Shown: positions 7,501-10,809 of the stretch, one piece after another
Numbering within the stretch: the first letter of the stretch is position 1
Layout of the letters: each line of letters begins with the position of its first letter
Assembly: GCA_002730655.1 (NCBI GenBank)
Contig: PCAT01000100.1
Location: forward strand, 1-10,809
Direction: 5' to 3'
DNA length: 10,809 bases
From: Balneola sp.
GTDB lineage: Bacteria; Bacteroidota; Rhodothermia; Balneolales; Balneolaceae
Notes under the pieces: generated by a model
What the model saw: the letters and a program-made list of their open reading frames with translations, nothing else
Databases searched by the model: none
Told to the model about the DNA's origin: nothing
Program-made: the position numbers and the translations under genes

Positions 7501-10500
7501 CAGAATCCCATCAGGTACAACTCTTGATTATTCATACGTAGATAATTCTTCAACCCAAATATTTTCTTTAACTTTAATTGAAGATTTAAATATTAAAAGT
7601 GACCAACTGGTAGAAAATGTCAAAGTCTCAGTAAGCAATGCAACAGAGGGACTAGATCTAACGTCTATTGATCCATCAACTATTTCTGAGGGAGATACTT
7701 CTTCATATAAAGCACGATATGAGATACCAAGCTCCACAATTTCGTTCAATATTATAGAAACTGATAAACCAGTTATTGAAGCGAGAATACTTCAGAGTGA
7801 AATTGTAGAGTCTTCAAATGGTTTTGTAACACTTCGCCTAAATAACCAACCCTCGAGTCCAGTTACTTTAAATCTTACTCCAAGCGACAAACAATTCACA
7901 ATTGGCAATCGTGGGGTAGGAATGCAAGACAGTTTAGTCTTTACTCCTAAAAATTGGGATATTATACAAAGTGTTGAAATCAGATCTGTTAATGATGAGT
8001 TAGTTGAAGACATAACAACAAGTCAACTCAATATAATTAGTACCTCTGACGATCCAAATTTTGATCAAGTAAGCAATACGATTCATATTGACATTGTTAG
8101 TGAAGATTTACCTACAGCAACAATTGTTCCTATAGTTGATAGTTCAGAGGAGGCAGAACCAGGGAGATTTAGAGTTGAATTAAGTGATCCAGCCCCAACT
8201 TCTGCAGGATCAACAGGTGTTGTTGTTAAATATAAAATAGATAGTCTGACTTTGGATGAACGAGGGGGTCTTCCTTATGGTGCAGAAGTTGAAAATATTA
8301 GTAAAATCACCCAAAGTCCTGGTGTTACTACTGGTGAAGTACGCATAGCACCAGGTCAAACCTTTAGTGACATTCTTGTTGTACCAATCGATGATAGATA
8401 TGCAGATTCAATTGACAAGTCATTCTCAGTAAGTCTCCTTAAAAGTGAAGATAATACTTATGAAATAAAAGATAATGAAAACAATTCAACATCAGTAAAT
8501 ATTATTAATAATGACATTGCGGGAATCTATACACAGGTTTCAGGAGAGTTCCTAAGGGTCAGTGAAAATCCTGTTGGTCCTGGAGTTTGCTCAGTAGGTT
8601 TGCTTACTAAACCTGCTGGAGATGTGACGATTAAGATTACAGAAGAATCGATTGGTAAAGACAGCGAGGGTAAAGACATCTTTCAACTTTCAAAAAAGCA
8701 AGGTGAATTTGTTAAATTTGAAGAAACAATTACATTTGGTTCAAGTGATTGGTATAGTCCTCAAATGTTTGAGGTTTATGGCTGGAATGAGGGCATAATC
8801 GAAGATGGGACTGGGAATTACGCTGGTACTGGAATTCATGGAGCAAAGTTAAAATACGAATTTATCTCTACTGATACTGACTACAATACATTTGATTTAA
8901 ATTTAATTGATAAATTAGCATTTATTGGATCTACTGAAAAAACAGATGGTACAACTGAATTTAGTTATGAAGCTTCTTTTAAATTAAGTGGAACTGATCA
9001 AACAAAAGTTATTATCCCTGCTAACACGGAACTCAACTTTACAATTGCCGCAACAGAAGATACAGAACTCCAAACATTCACTTTGCATCTAGAAAATGAA
9101 TTAACAATCAATAAAGATGAAACAGTTACTGCAATCTCTGTCATATCTAAAGATCAAAACCTATTAGATTTGCAATCAGATATTACACAAGCGAGATTTA
9201 GGCCTAGCCACTATACAAACAATACCCGGCAAAGTGTAGAAGTAGTCGATAAATATTTAGAAGGTGAAATCGCTGATTCCATTAATAATTCTTTAATTCA
9301 TATCCAAGATGGTATTGATACCTTAAATTTACCTCTTTTAGGAAACCTAGATGGCAAAACTGGTTCTGGAGTATCTGAATTTATTCATACATTAACTGAT
9401 GGAATTAGATCTATAGGGCAGTTTACACCTAGGAAATTAGAGTCATTTATAAATGATGAACTGACAGCAATTCTTGGTCATAAAGAAGAAGGTCAATATG
9501 CCACAATTACTGAGCCCTCTTTTGAAGATCTTGCAAGTGGAATTATTACAGCGGAAACACTTCCTGATTTCATTGCAACTCTTGATTTCAATTTTGGGAA
9601 AGACACAGTCGGTATTGGCAGCGTTTCTCTTGATTCTCAGCTAGGCATACCAGGTTTTGGCTTGCAGAGTAGTGGTTCAATTGATGCATCGTATGGTTAT
9701 GACGCTAATTTAGGTTTAGTTTTTAGTTCCAACGAAAATGATGGCTATATTTATTTGAATACAGATGCACAGAAAACTAAGTTAAGTGCTTCTTTATCTG
9801 CTGCATTATCAGATGATGCTAGTTTTACTGGTGGTTTAGGTTTCCTCCAGATAGATGCAAAAAACCAGCAGAGTGGGAATGATAAAGTTCAAATTTATGA
9901 TCCACAAATTGGTGAAGATAGGAACGCTTTTACTGAGATGAATGTAACTATAGATTTGGATCTAAATAATGGTATTGGTAGTGATGGCGATTTAACTTTT
10001 AAGGAGATTACTCAAATAAAAAGCCCAACAACTATTAAGAATCTATTTAATTATGATATACAGGGTGATTCAGCTATGTCATTTGGAGTTGAAACAACTA
10101 TAGATGGATCGGCTGCCATTCCATCTTTTAGTTTTGATTTAGCGAGTGAATTTCCACTATTTGATTATTCAAATACAACAAAAGCATCCGAAAATGGAAC
10201 TTCAATTTACTTTGATAATATCAAGCTTGATTTAGGTAGTTATGTTTCAAATATGCTCTCCCCTGTCGTGGATGGCATCGACGATATCTTAACTCCTATT
10301 TATCCAGTAGTTGATGCGCTTTATTCTGATACTGAGATTTTTAGCAAACTTGGTTTAGTCTCGACATTTGATATGGATGGAGATAATCAGGTCTCTCCCA
10401 TTGATCTTTCAAATTGGTTCGCTGATTTCTACGCAGGTATGGATAAGCAGCGTGGGAAGGAATTAAAGGCAGCTGTAGAATCGACTACTGAATTTCTTGG

Positions 10501-10809
10501 AACCGTTAAGGGCGTGATGGATTTGGTAAGAGACTTAGAAGAAATCTCTGTTAGCGGCGATAATTTTCATATTGATTATGGAAGCTATGAATTAGAAGCT
10601 TTTAAGGCAGGCGACTCAAAAGCTGATATTCCTAAAGTTGATAAAGGTTCTTCTGGGACAGAAGAGTTGGCAAAAGATACTGCTTCTAAGTCTGTAAGCA
10701 CTAGTGATGGAGAGAGTAAAAATCCATTTGCAGGAGTTATGTCTCAGCTTGATGAGCTTGGATTCAATATTCCTTTAATAGACGATCCTACTAATGCAAT
10801 TAATTTACT
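1529..10809 (+). CDS. giant multidomain adhesin-like protein: C-type lectin, PA14, Calx-beta and novel repeats (gene B, 3' truncated)
   Basis: Translation from ATG 1529 runs to the window edge without a stop: 3093 complete codons plus two bases. The start is fixed by an in-frame TAA at 1508-1510. Approximate domains in residues: C-type-lectin-like (11-145), Calx-beta-like (151-281), PA14 (291-445), Calx-beta-like segments (460-620 and 622-773), then an alternating array to about 2544 of FTPENW modules, Calx-beta-like domains, a second PA14 (1404-1537) and five IPAGTEL modules. From about 2545 a different C-terminal architecture begins. The N-terminus (MSKGKFNTANGHYY) has no hydrophobic signal peptide. 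I found a single Cys (residue 2354) in the whole translation, fitting an extracellular protein that does not rely on disulfides. Lectin and PA14 domains bind carbohydrates in known families and Calx-beta domains bind calcium, so a surface or secreted adhesin is the best inference. The export signal, if C-terminal, lies outside the window. Confidence 0.93.
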   Translation, partial: MSKGKFNTANGHYYEYYSNDKTWKDADSFARSKTWNGVDGHLLDIFDSDENNFINDFIRKDLGKNKSIWNNLTDREKEGEYRYSGGEKDGSLITWDNWFGYNVFGNFYQTEPNNSGNEDYIAIYSNGYWNDYDGSTKLDYIVEYGRSGSEYKLENLSISNGVEGNTDPVLTFTFDREVPAELYFQLNFDLFYDGKKINSGDILSNVGSGDLSFPYFGGAMGVGFSGQSKEFKVAINRDHIRKDDDELSDQIKEFQIKLNSTTTQIVEAGEKTLTGYFLEDESEISLGNGLIQKIYFPNTGDHGSNTYHLDNQIPDYTLLDTEINYQNKDDFSKKLSLKDSFSIRWETYISIPESGTYTFGTTTDDGVKLTIKNNNENGNTIGFIDSWLDQPSAYFSAEVENLEKGDVVWLQYDYYQGLGGAQAHLEWQKPGDSKLETIPADAMFLTEEIAKTGNTIDEPTSGTNTEPGFVFVANSQLDDDNTYAISPQSSYDLDFSLSYGKNNTYIDNGIKVKKDTFRTEEANRQEENVDFPTNDYAIYTKNNEGFFKTFRDADSIGSSEYEWKTDSNHNETTGTIGVAVLSDSFGEDSEKIKATLKPGKGYGVNSDSNNLERDLIIGDASPTLSITEVEDAIEGDWGWFVVDTGGVSTPEGGMYVYYAIDNDKSTATRITDTNSSGDFYSPSTYMMWDNTFKAEDYFFIPPNSTSAKIYISAIGDAIDEGKESVKIEIKPIPEHLQAVKKRENGDIEYTYYFEEYTVDETAASATLKINDTPINDTPRYTEYDNGTDDEKTIYELPSYPYQAGVSITPVNRSGYVEEIRSDSNNNVALNVVLNSQPTSKVSVTLKTSSGAWIDPSGEILFLTSDQTLSFTPENWDTPQIARINSIDEKQATTVSWTTDSNDQKYFNNTAIKQTVIPFNYVSSLIDPKTTLWETGIELKLVDQLKTDTSIDAENSYVTSLQLVSKNRDSVLIPAGTELQYKIDATQATDATQATPAKTFTLILKNDLSIKTLEKKEVAVTATSTDEIVFEDEIKPLDNSNTSLFVASVINSTPDIPIVSVKAIHDSEGSLNRYGFQLILDSRPETEGDIDIFFNLTASEGFVLEGDSNDVIHTLEKSSTQDSYVITIPKGEYSSSFLLRPVDDQYAENKEKLTLNLVENKKYQFTSESGTATAILSDNEFVGVGIFAFSSIGAERESSWVNSTSFVVSENDPQEGTFTPVGIRLESKPTASVTLSLVEDSYSSDELKVANPIGFEGEPVELVFTPENWNKVQELQIEGVNDSIIDGDQTKLLTFKVKSDDLQYRELRQVSVSVVNLDNDEVSADESLNILSKTSEDSSIPIAQFLTPSSSSINESGSISSDIEIKLSEKATEETLVFISRDQFVSSGEWNDVTFSAGENSTFMNGLAQYIDNQGQSTEQKDFDGINETFEGFNDGEFTSTWSGYLYIPESGHYNFIAEIIGGFALTINGEEYLNKPNNTKGKYHVNDLILEHGDFIDITFDYIGYKNKEHKARLLWERPNHLEETYVREIIPAEYFHRTKGFALVIPEGEDSANLTLKGVDDNIDESSESISVKLQESTGLKLLVKGQDKIFKSNDSNNDYFLTLSLTETDRESVVLKAGTELKFGVDQGTDENTSQEVSLANFTLLEDTTFHRSKSTRATGSLTWTEDGLNSSYNQSLVGLVTGHDTTLYKLLDPGIDLYLIDKLDLVKSSENKDGTTDFSYLASLKLGATNRKSVSIPAGTELNYIIAATDETDVQNFTLYLQNELTIKSEETIEGIAVTSNSRDISIGLDLTQIEPVPNEEITDDGLSVKYFIAEYRIERNATVDIIDDDHAGFKFSLDDSASEVVDSKAFTINEGDDAITRYVQLTSKPTAPVQLYLETDQSKKSVLKSYDYHTNEWNDGTSRIKLKFMPWDWDQPQKFQVQSIDDTIISEDVLATIHTEVQSVDPFYEEQAIFLNITDKLVLDISSENRYLASLKLDPTQRADDTIRIPSGTTLDYSYVDNSSTQIFSLTLIEDLNIKSDQLVENVKVSVSNATEGLDLTSIDPSTISEGDTSSYKARYEIPSSTISFNIIETDKPVIEARILQSEIVESSNGFVTLRLNNQPSSPVTLNLTPSDKQFTIGNRGVGMQDSLVFTPKNWDIIQSVEIRSVNDELVEDITTSQLNIISTSDDPNFDQVSNTIHIDIVSEDLPTATIVPIVDSSEEAEPGRFRVELSDPAPTSAGSTGVVVKYKIDSLTLDERGGLPYGAEVENISKITQSPGVTTGEVRIAPGQTFSDILVVPIDDRYADSIDKSFSVSLLKSEDNTYEIKDNENNSTSVNIINNDIAGIYTQVSGEFLRVSENPVGPGVCSVGLLTKPAGDVTIKITEESIGKDSEGKDIFQLSKKQGEFVKFEETITFGSSDWYSPQMFEVYGWNEGIIEDGTGNYAGTGIHGAKLKYEFISTDTDYNTFDLNLIDKLAFIGSTEKTDGTTEFSYEASFKLSGTDQTKVIIPANTELNFTIAATEDTELQTFTLHLENELTINKDETVTAISVISKDQNLLDLQSDITQARFRPSHYTNNTRQSVEVVDKYLEGEIADSINNSLIHIQDGIDTLNLPLLGNLDGKTGSGVSEFIHTLTDGIRSIGQFTPRKLESFINDELTAILGHKEEGQYATITEPSFEDLASGIITAETLPDFIATLDFNFGKDTVGIGSVSLDSQLGIPGFGLQSSGSIDASYGYDANLGLVFSSNENDGYIYLNTDAQKTKLSASLSAALSDDASFTGGLGFLQIDAKNQQSGNDKVQIYDPQIGEDRNAFTEMNVTIDLDLNNGIGSDGDLTFKEITQIKSPTTIKNLFNYDIQGDSAMSFGVETTIDGSAAIPSFSFDLASEFPLFDYSNTTKASENGTSIYFDNIKLDLGSYVSNMLSPVVDGIDDILTPIYPVVDALYSDTEIFSKLGLVSTFDMDGDNQVSPIDLSNWFADFYAGMDKQRGKELKAAVESTTEFLGTVKGVMDLVRDLEEISVSGDNFHIDYGSYELEAFKAGDSKADIPKVDKGSSGTEELAKDTASKSVSTSDGESKNPFAGVMSQLDELGFNIPLIDDPTNAINL
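1559..1963 (+). other. cysteine-free C-type-lectin-like domain (CTLD), EPN/WND type
   Basis: Residues 11-145 follow the CTLD pattern: GHYYEYYSNDKTWKDADSFA (strand and first helix), GHLLDIFDSDENNFI (second helix), then W69-N-N-L-T-D74 with EGEYRYSGG (the 'WIGL' region), WDNW, E111-P112-N113, NEDYIAI, W129-N130-D131 and a closing YIVEYG strand. In animal CTLDs, EPN and WND supply calcium ligands of site 2, and EPN goes with mannose-type specificity. The disulfide cysteines of animal CTLDs are absent, which I recall as common in bacterial CTLDs. Its place at the very N-terminus suggests it is a binding head. Sugar specificity is inferred only from the motif. Confidence 0.85.
1979..2371 (+). other. 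Calx-beta-like domain between lectin and first PA14
   Basis: Residues 151-281 open with YKLENLSISNGVEGN and continue with a PVLTFTFDREVPAELYFQL strand pair, typical of the first half of a Calx-beta sandwich. The second half has SKEFKVAINRD, an acidic DDDELSDQIKEFQIKL stretch and a closing TLTGYFLEDE strand. The DDELSD segment stands where Calx-beta domains usually read DDxxxEGDE. It probably acts as a calcium-stiffened spacer holding the lectin away from the PA14 domain. Assignment is by pattern. Confidence 0.55.
2399..2863 (+). other. PA14 domain 1, with Asp-Asp calcium motif
   Basis: Residues 291-445 show the PA14 hallmarks: IRWETYISIPESGTYTFG (the W/F-x-G-x-I-x-x-P-x-S-G-x-Y-x-F motif), then TTDDGVKLTI with D364-D365, SWLDQPSAYFSAEVENLEKGD, and the final GGAQAHLEWQKPG strand with IPADAMF. 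In yeast flocculin and bacterial adhesin PA14 domains, the Asp-Asp pair at this position coordinates the calcium that binds sugar. Its retention suggests this copy is a working carbohydrate-binding domain. It lies two domains in from the N-terminal lectin. Confidence 0.85.
2864..3391 (+). other. weak Calx-beta-like segment after PA14 domain 1
   Basis: Residues 446-621 include a Thr/Glu/Asn-rich linker (TGNTIDEPTSGTNTEPG). Next comes a poorly recognisable region and an ending, GEDSEKIKATLKPGKGYGV then LIIGDA, which reads like the last strands of a Calx-beta domain. The first half is not recognisable by eye, so this may be a divergent domain or another fold. No known catalytic motif is visible. 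Confidence 0.35.
3392..3847 (+). other. Calx-beta-like domain
   Basis: Residues 622-773 begin PTLSITEVEDAIEGD and include a GGMYVYYAIDND strand pair and FFIPPNSTSAKIYISAIGD. They continue with an acidic DAIDEGKESVKIEIKPIP segment and a closing ASATLKINDTP strand. The order S-I-T-E...G-x-Y-V-Y-Y...I-P-x-x-S...D-x-x-x-E-G-x-E-x-V matches the Calx-beta pattern well. An Asp/Thr-rich linker (NDTPRYTEYDNGTDDE) follows, to about position 3900. Confidence 0.65.
4007..4333 (+). other. FTPENW module 1
   Basis: This is the first of five modules with a strand reading like S/N-x-P-(2-3)-V-x-L (here SQPTSKVSVTL) and, downstream, a motif like F-x-P-x-N-W-D-x-x-Q. In this copy FTPENWD is at 4136-4156. The others are FTPENWN 5315-5335, FMPWDWD 7262-7282, FTPKNWD 7940-7960 and FGSSDWY 8735-8755; all five have Gln three residues after the last position listed. 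I recall 'LTFTPENW' strands within Calx-beta-like repeats of marine cyanobacterial proteins, so these are probably a Calx-beta subtype. Confidence 0.6.
4334..4606 (+). repeat. IPAGTEL module, copy A (carries an 18-bp internal duplication)
   Basis: Residues 936-1026 start IELKLVDQLKT, have the core SVLIPAGTELQYKIDAT (IPAGTEL at 4442-4462) and continue KTFTLILKNDLSIKT to VAVTATSTDE. It shares with copies C and E the sequence L-x-L-(V/I)-D-x-L, an S-L-x-L strand, IPAGTEL, F-T-L-x-L-x-N-x-L-(S/T)-I and V-T-A/S endings. It follows FTPENW module 1 directly. I do not recognise the family; a beta-sandwich is likely from the alternating hydrophobic pattern. Confidence 0.7.
4475..4510 (+). repeat. 18-bp perfect-frame tandem duplication (DATQAT x2)
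   Basis: 4475-4492 and 4493-4510 are direct tandem copies differing only at the last base (T versus C), each encoding Asp-Ala-Thr-Gln-Ala-Thr. Removing one copy makes the loop between the AT strand and the FTL strand of IPAGTEL copy A the same length as in copies C and E. This indicates a recent slippage duplication in an exposed loop. Confidence 0.9.
4682..5065 (+). other. Calx-beta-like domain
   Basis: Residues 1052-1179 run from TPDIPIVSVKAIHD through a YGFQLILDSRPETEGDIDIFF strand pair, an EGDSNDVIHTL turn and ITIPKGEYSSSFLLRPVDD. They end YAENKEKLTLNLVE and GTATAILSDNE. The I-P-x-G-x-x-S-S-x-F-x-L-x-P-V-D-D-x-x-x-E-x-x-E-x-L-x-L-x-L core is a clear Calx-beta signature. It separates IPAGTEL copy A from FTPENW module 2. 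Confidence 0.75.
5066..5488 (+). other. FTPENW module 2
   Basis: The module includes FVVSENDPQEGTFTPVGIRL, the strand SKPTASVTLSLVEDS, FTPENWN at 5315-5335, LQIEGVNDSIIDGDQTKLL and a closing VSVSVVNLDNDE strand. The second half (GVNDSIIDGDQTKLLTFKV) has the Calx-beta acidic turn, supporting the view that FTPENW modules are a Calx-beta variant. Unlike modules 1, 3 and 5 it is not followed directly by an IPAGTEL copy. Confidence 0.6.
5546..6265 (+). other. Calx-beta-like domain split by a nested PA14
   Basis: The first half (from residue 1340) reads PIAQFLTPSSSSINESGSISSDIEIKLSEKATEETLVFISR, the opening strands of a Calx-beta sandwich. The matching second half, FALVIPEGEDSANLTLKGVDDNIDESSESISVKLQEST, appears only after PA14 domain 2 (5738-6139). 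Neither half alone makes a complete Calx-beta domain, so the PA14 seems to be inserted in the long loop between the halves. A terminal VDDNIDESSESISV acidic turn fits the calcium site. Confidence 0.55.
5738..6139 (+). other. PA14 domain 2, Asp-Asp motif replaced by Gly-Gly
   Basis: Residues 1404-1537: NGLAQYIDNQGQ opening, FTSTWSGYLYIPESGHYNF (canonical W-S-G-x-L-x-I-P-E-S-G-x-Y-x-F), FALTINGEEYL, LILEHGDFIDITFDYIG, then HKARLLWERP and IIPAEYFHRT. The pair before the F-x-L-x-I-N-G strand is G1461-G1462 (5909-5914), where PA14 domain 1 and sugar-binding PA14 domains have Asp-Asp. The fold is convincing, but calcium-dependent sugar binding is doubtful; this copy may be structural or bind a different ligand. 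Confidence 0.8.
6266..6538 (+). repeat. IPAGTEL module, copy B (divergent)
   Basis: Residues 1580-1670: GLKLLVKGQDKIF, YFLTLSLTETDRESV, then LKAGTEL at 6377-6397, KFGVDQGTDEN and LANFTLLEDT. It keeps the S-L-x-L strand, A-G-T-E-L and F-T-L, but the N-E-L-T-I segment is lost and it ends in an unusual RSKSTRATGSLTWTEDG stretch. It directly follows the nested PA14/Calx-beta unit. This is the least certain of the five copies. Confidence 0.5.
6539..6622 (+). other. short linker between IPAGTEL copies B and C
   Basis: The stretch encodes LNSSYNQSLVGLVTGHDTTLYKLLDPGI, with no recognisable domain. The TGHDTTLYKLLDPGIDL part may be the last strand of copy B's partner domain leading into copy C. Confidence 0.3.
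6623..6889 (+). repeat. IPAGTEL module, copy C
   Basis: Residues 1699-1787: DLYLIDKLDL, DGTTDFSYLASLKL, SVSIPAGTELNYIIAAT (IPAGTEL at 6743-6763), QNFTLYLQNELTIKS, ETIEGIAVTSNSRD. It aligns without gaps to copy E over 89 residues, with 49 identical by hand count. The first eight codons differ from copy E at a single base. After the core, GLDLTQIEP (from 6899) is matched by GLDLTSIDP after copy D, so the true module may extend about 40 residues further. The fold is not recognised. Confidence 0.75.
7022..7408 (+). other. FTPENW module 3 (FMPWDWD variant)
   Basis: It opens DDDHAGFKFSLDDSASEVVDSKAFTINEGDDAITRYVQLTSKPTAPVQLYL, a good Calx-beta-type first half. It continues with FMPWDWD at 7262-7282, FQVQSIDDTIISED and HTEVQSVDPFYEE. 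Trp replaces Glu in the motif. It is followed directly by IPAGTEL copy D. Confidence 0.6.
7409..7651 (+). repeat. IPAGTEL module, copy D
   Basis: Residues 1961-2041: ITDKLVLDISSENRYLASLKL, IRIPSGTTLDYSYVD (IPSGTTL at 7505-7525), QIFSLTLIEDLNIKS, VENVKVSVSNATEG. The N-terminal loop is eight residues shorter than in copies C and E. GLDLTSIDP from 7649 parallels GLDLTQIEP after copy C, and both copies then close with a strand ending NIIETD or DIIDDD. Confidence 0.65.
7768..8110 (+). other. FTPENW module 4
   Basis: It begins KPVIEARILQSEIVESSNGFVTLRLNNQPSSPVTLNLTPSD, has FTPKNWD at 7940-7960 followed by IIQSVEIRSVNDELVED, then NIISTSDDPNF and a closing NTIHIDIVSED strand. This is the cleanest module and shows the complete plan: opening strand, N-x-P-(3)-V-x-L, F-T-P-x-N-W-D-x-x-Q, acidic turn, S-D-D-P-x-F, closing strand. 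Confidence 0.65.
8111..8521 (+). other. Calx-beta-like domain
   Basis: Residues 2195-2331: PTATIVPIVDSSEEAEPGRFRVELSDPAP, VVVKYKIDSLTL, GEVRIAPGQTFSDILVVPIDDRYADSIDKSFSVSLLKSED, ending TSVNIINNDIA. The I-A-P-G-Q-T-x-S-D-I-x-V-x-P-I-D-D core followed by S-V-S-L-L is a clear Calx-beta signature, close in plan to the domain at 4682-5065. Confidence 0.75.
8522..8893 (+). other. FTPENW module 5 (degenerate) with the only Cys found in gene B
   Basis: It reads GIYTQVSGEFLRVSENPVGPGVCSVGLLTKPAGDVTIKI, then FGSSDWY at 8735-8755 with PQMFEVYGWNEGIIED following. The Cys codon is 8588-8590 (residue 2354), within a predicted beta strand. The motif has drifted furthest here. It is followed directly by IPAGTEL copy E. 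Confidence 0.5.
8894..9160 (+). repeat. IPAGTEL module, copy E
   Basis: Residues 2456-2544: DLNLIDKLAFIG, DGTTEFSYEASFKL, VIIPANTELNFTIAAT (IPANTEL at 9014-9034), QTFTLHLENELTINK, ETVTAISVISKDQN. It has the same length as copy C (267 bases) and about 55 percent identity by hand count. Codons encoding DGTTxFSY differ from copy C at three of 24 bases. It is the last repeat of the array before the architecture changes. Confidence 0.75.
9161..10809 (+). other. non-repeat C-terminal-side region of gene B (helical, then glycine-punctuated beta-rich)
   Basis: From about residue 2545 Calx-beta and IPAGTEL patterns stop. A likely amphipathic helical part (VVDKYLEGEIADSINNSLIHI, then TLNLPLLGNL and GVSEFIHTLTDGI) is followed by a run of strands with regular Gly turns: VSLDSQLGIPGFGLQSSG, SIDASYGYDANLGLVFS, YIYLNTDAQKTKLSASLSAA and GGLGFLQIDAKN. 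Then come more helices, an EF-hand-like loop and a Ser/Lys/Asp-rich stretch (10600-10725). I recall similar 'lPllG...F' and 'LGIPGLGL...GFLQ' blocks in other very large bacterial secreted proteins, but cannot name a family. The region continues beyond the window. Confidence 0.5.
10370..10405 (+). other. EF-hand/dockerin-like calcium loop
   Basis: Residues 2948-2959 read DMDGDNQVSPID: Asp at positions 1, 3, 5 and 12, Gln at 7 and Ser at 9. It is followed by the helix-like LSNWFADFYAGM. This fits an EF-hand-type loop of the bacterial dockerin kind (D-x-D-G-D-x-x-V-x-x-x-D-L). Only one loop is seen, so it is not a complete dockerin pair within the window. Confidence 0.6.

Noticed and set aside
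4462..8013. Minus-strand ORFs at 4462-4683, 5014-5214, 7528-7749 and 7792-8013, and a plus-strand ORF at 5739-5924
   Set aside because: All lie inside gene B in other frames; their peptides are low-complexity reflections of gene B codons with no domain signal.
1..10809. RTX (GGxGxDxUx) nonapeptide repeats as a type I secretion marker
   Set aside because: No run of GGxGxD repeats is present in either translation; isolated DGD motifs are FG-GAP or EF-hand-like loops.
1..10809. CRISPR array, tRNA, rRNA or insertion sequence
   Set aside because: No short regularly spaced direct repeats with unique spacers, no cloverleaf, and no transposase or terminal inverted repeats were seen; the repeats present are protein-coding modules.

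Overview
The window holds two same-strand genes for very large, repetitive, probably surface or secreted proteins, separated by 100 bases. DNA is AT-rich (roughly one third G+C by eye), with AGA and TTA favoured for Arg and Leu. The domain mix (cadherin-type repeats, Calx-beta-like repeats with an FTPENW motif, PA14 domains, and a terminal region ending in a Trp-Lys-Thr / Tyr-Leu-Arg-Ala-Leu-Met-His block) resembles the 'giant' proteins I remember from low-GC marine picocyanobacteria (Prochlorococcus or a relative). That assignment rests on recall and composition, not on a search.

Layout. Bases 1-1428 are the 3' end of gene A. It encodes the tail of one cadherin repeat, a complete near-identical copy of the next, a Calx-beta-like domain and a terminal region with two FG-GAP-type calcium loops. 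Bases 1429-1528 are intergenic, with a small AT-rich hairpin and a possible -10 box. Gene B starts at 1529 and stays open to the end of the window: at least 3093 codons with no in-frame stop.

Gene B, from the N-terminus: a cysteine-free C-type-lectin-like domain with EPN and WND motifs; a Calx-beta-like domain; a PA14 domain with the Asp-Asp calcium motif; two Calx-beta-like segments; then a long alternating array. The array contains Calx-beta-like domains, five modules carrying a degenerate F-x-P-x-N-W-D-x-x-Q motif, a second PA14 that appears nested inside a Calx-beta domain, and five copies of a module of about 90 residues centred on IPAGTEL that I cannot assign to a known family. From about 9161 the architecture changes to helical segments, a glycine-punctuated beta-rich stretch and an EF-hand-like loop.

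Function (inference). Gene B looks like a calcium-dependent carbohydrate-binding adhesin: lectin and PA14 heads at the N-terminus on a long stalk of beta-sandwich repeats. Neither a Sec signal peptide (gene B) nor RTX nonapeptides (either gene) are visible. Type I-like export through an uncleaved C-terminal signal is plausible, but gene B's C-terminus lies outside the window. The most novel-looking element is the five-copy IPAGTEL module.
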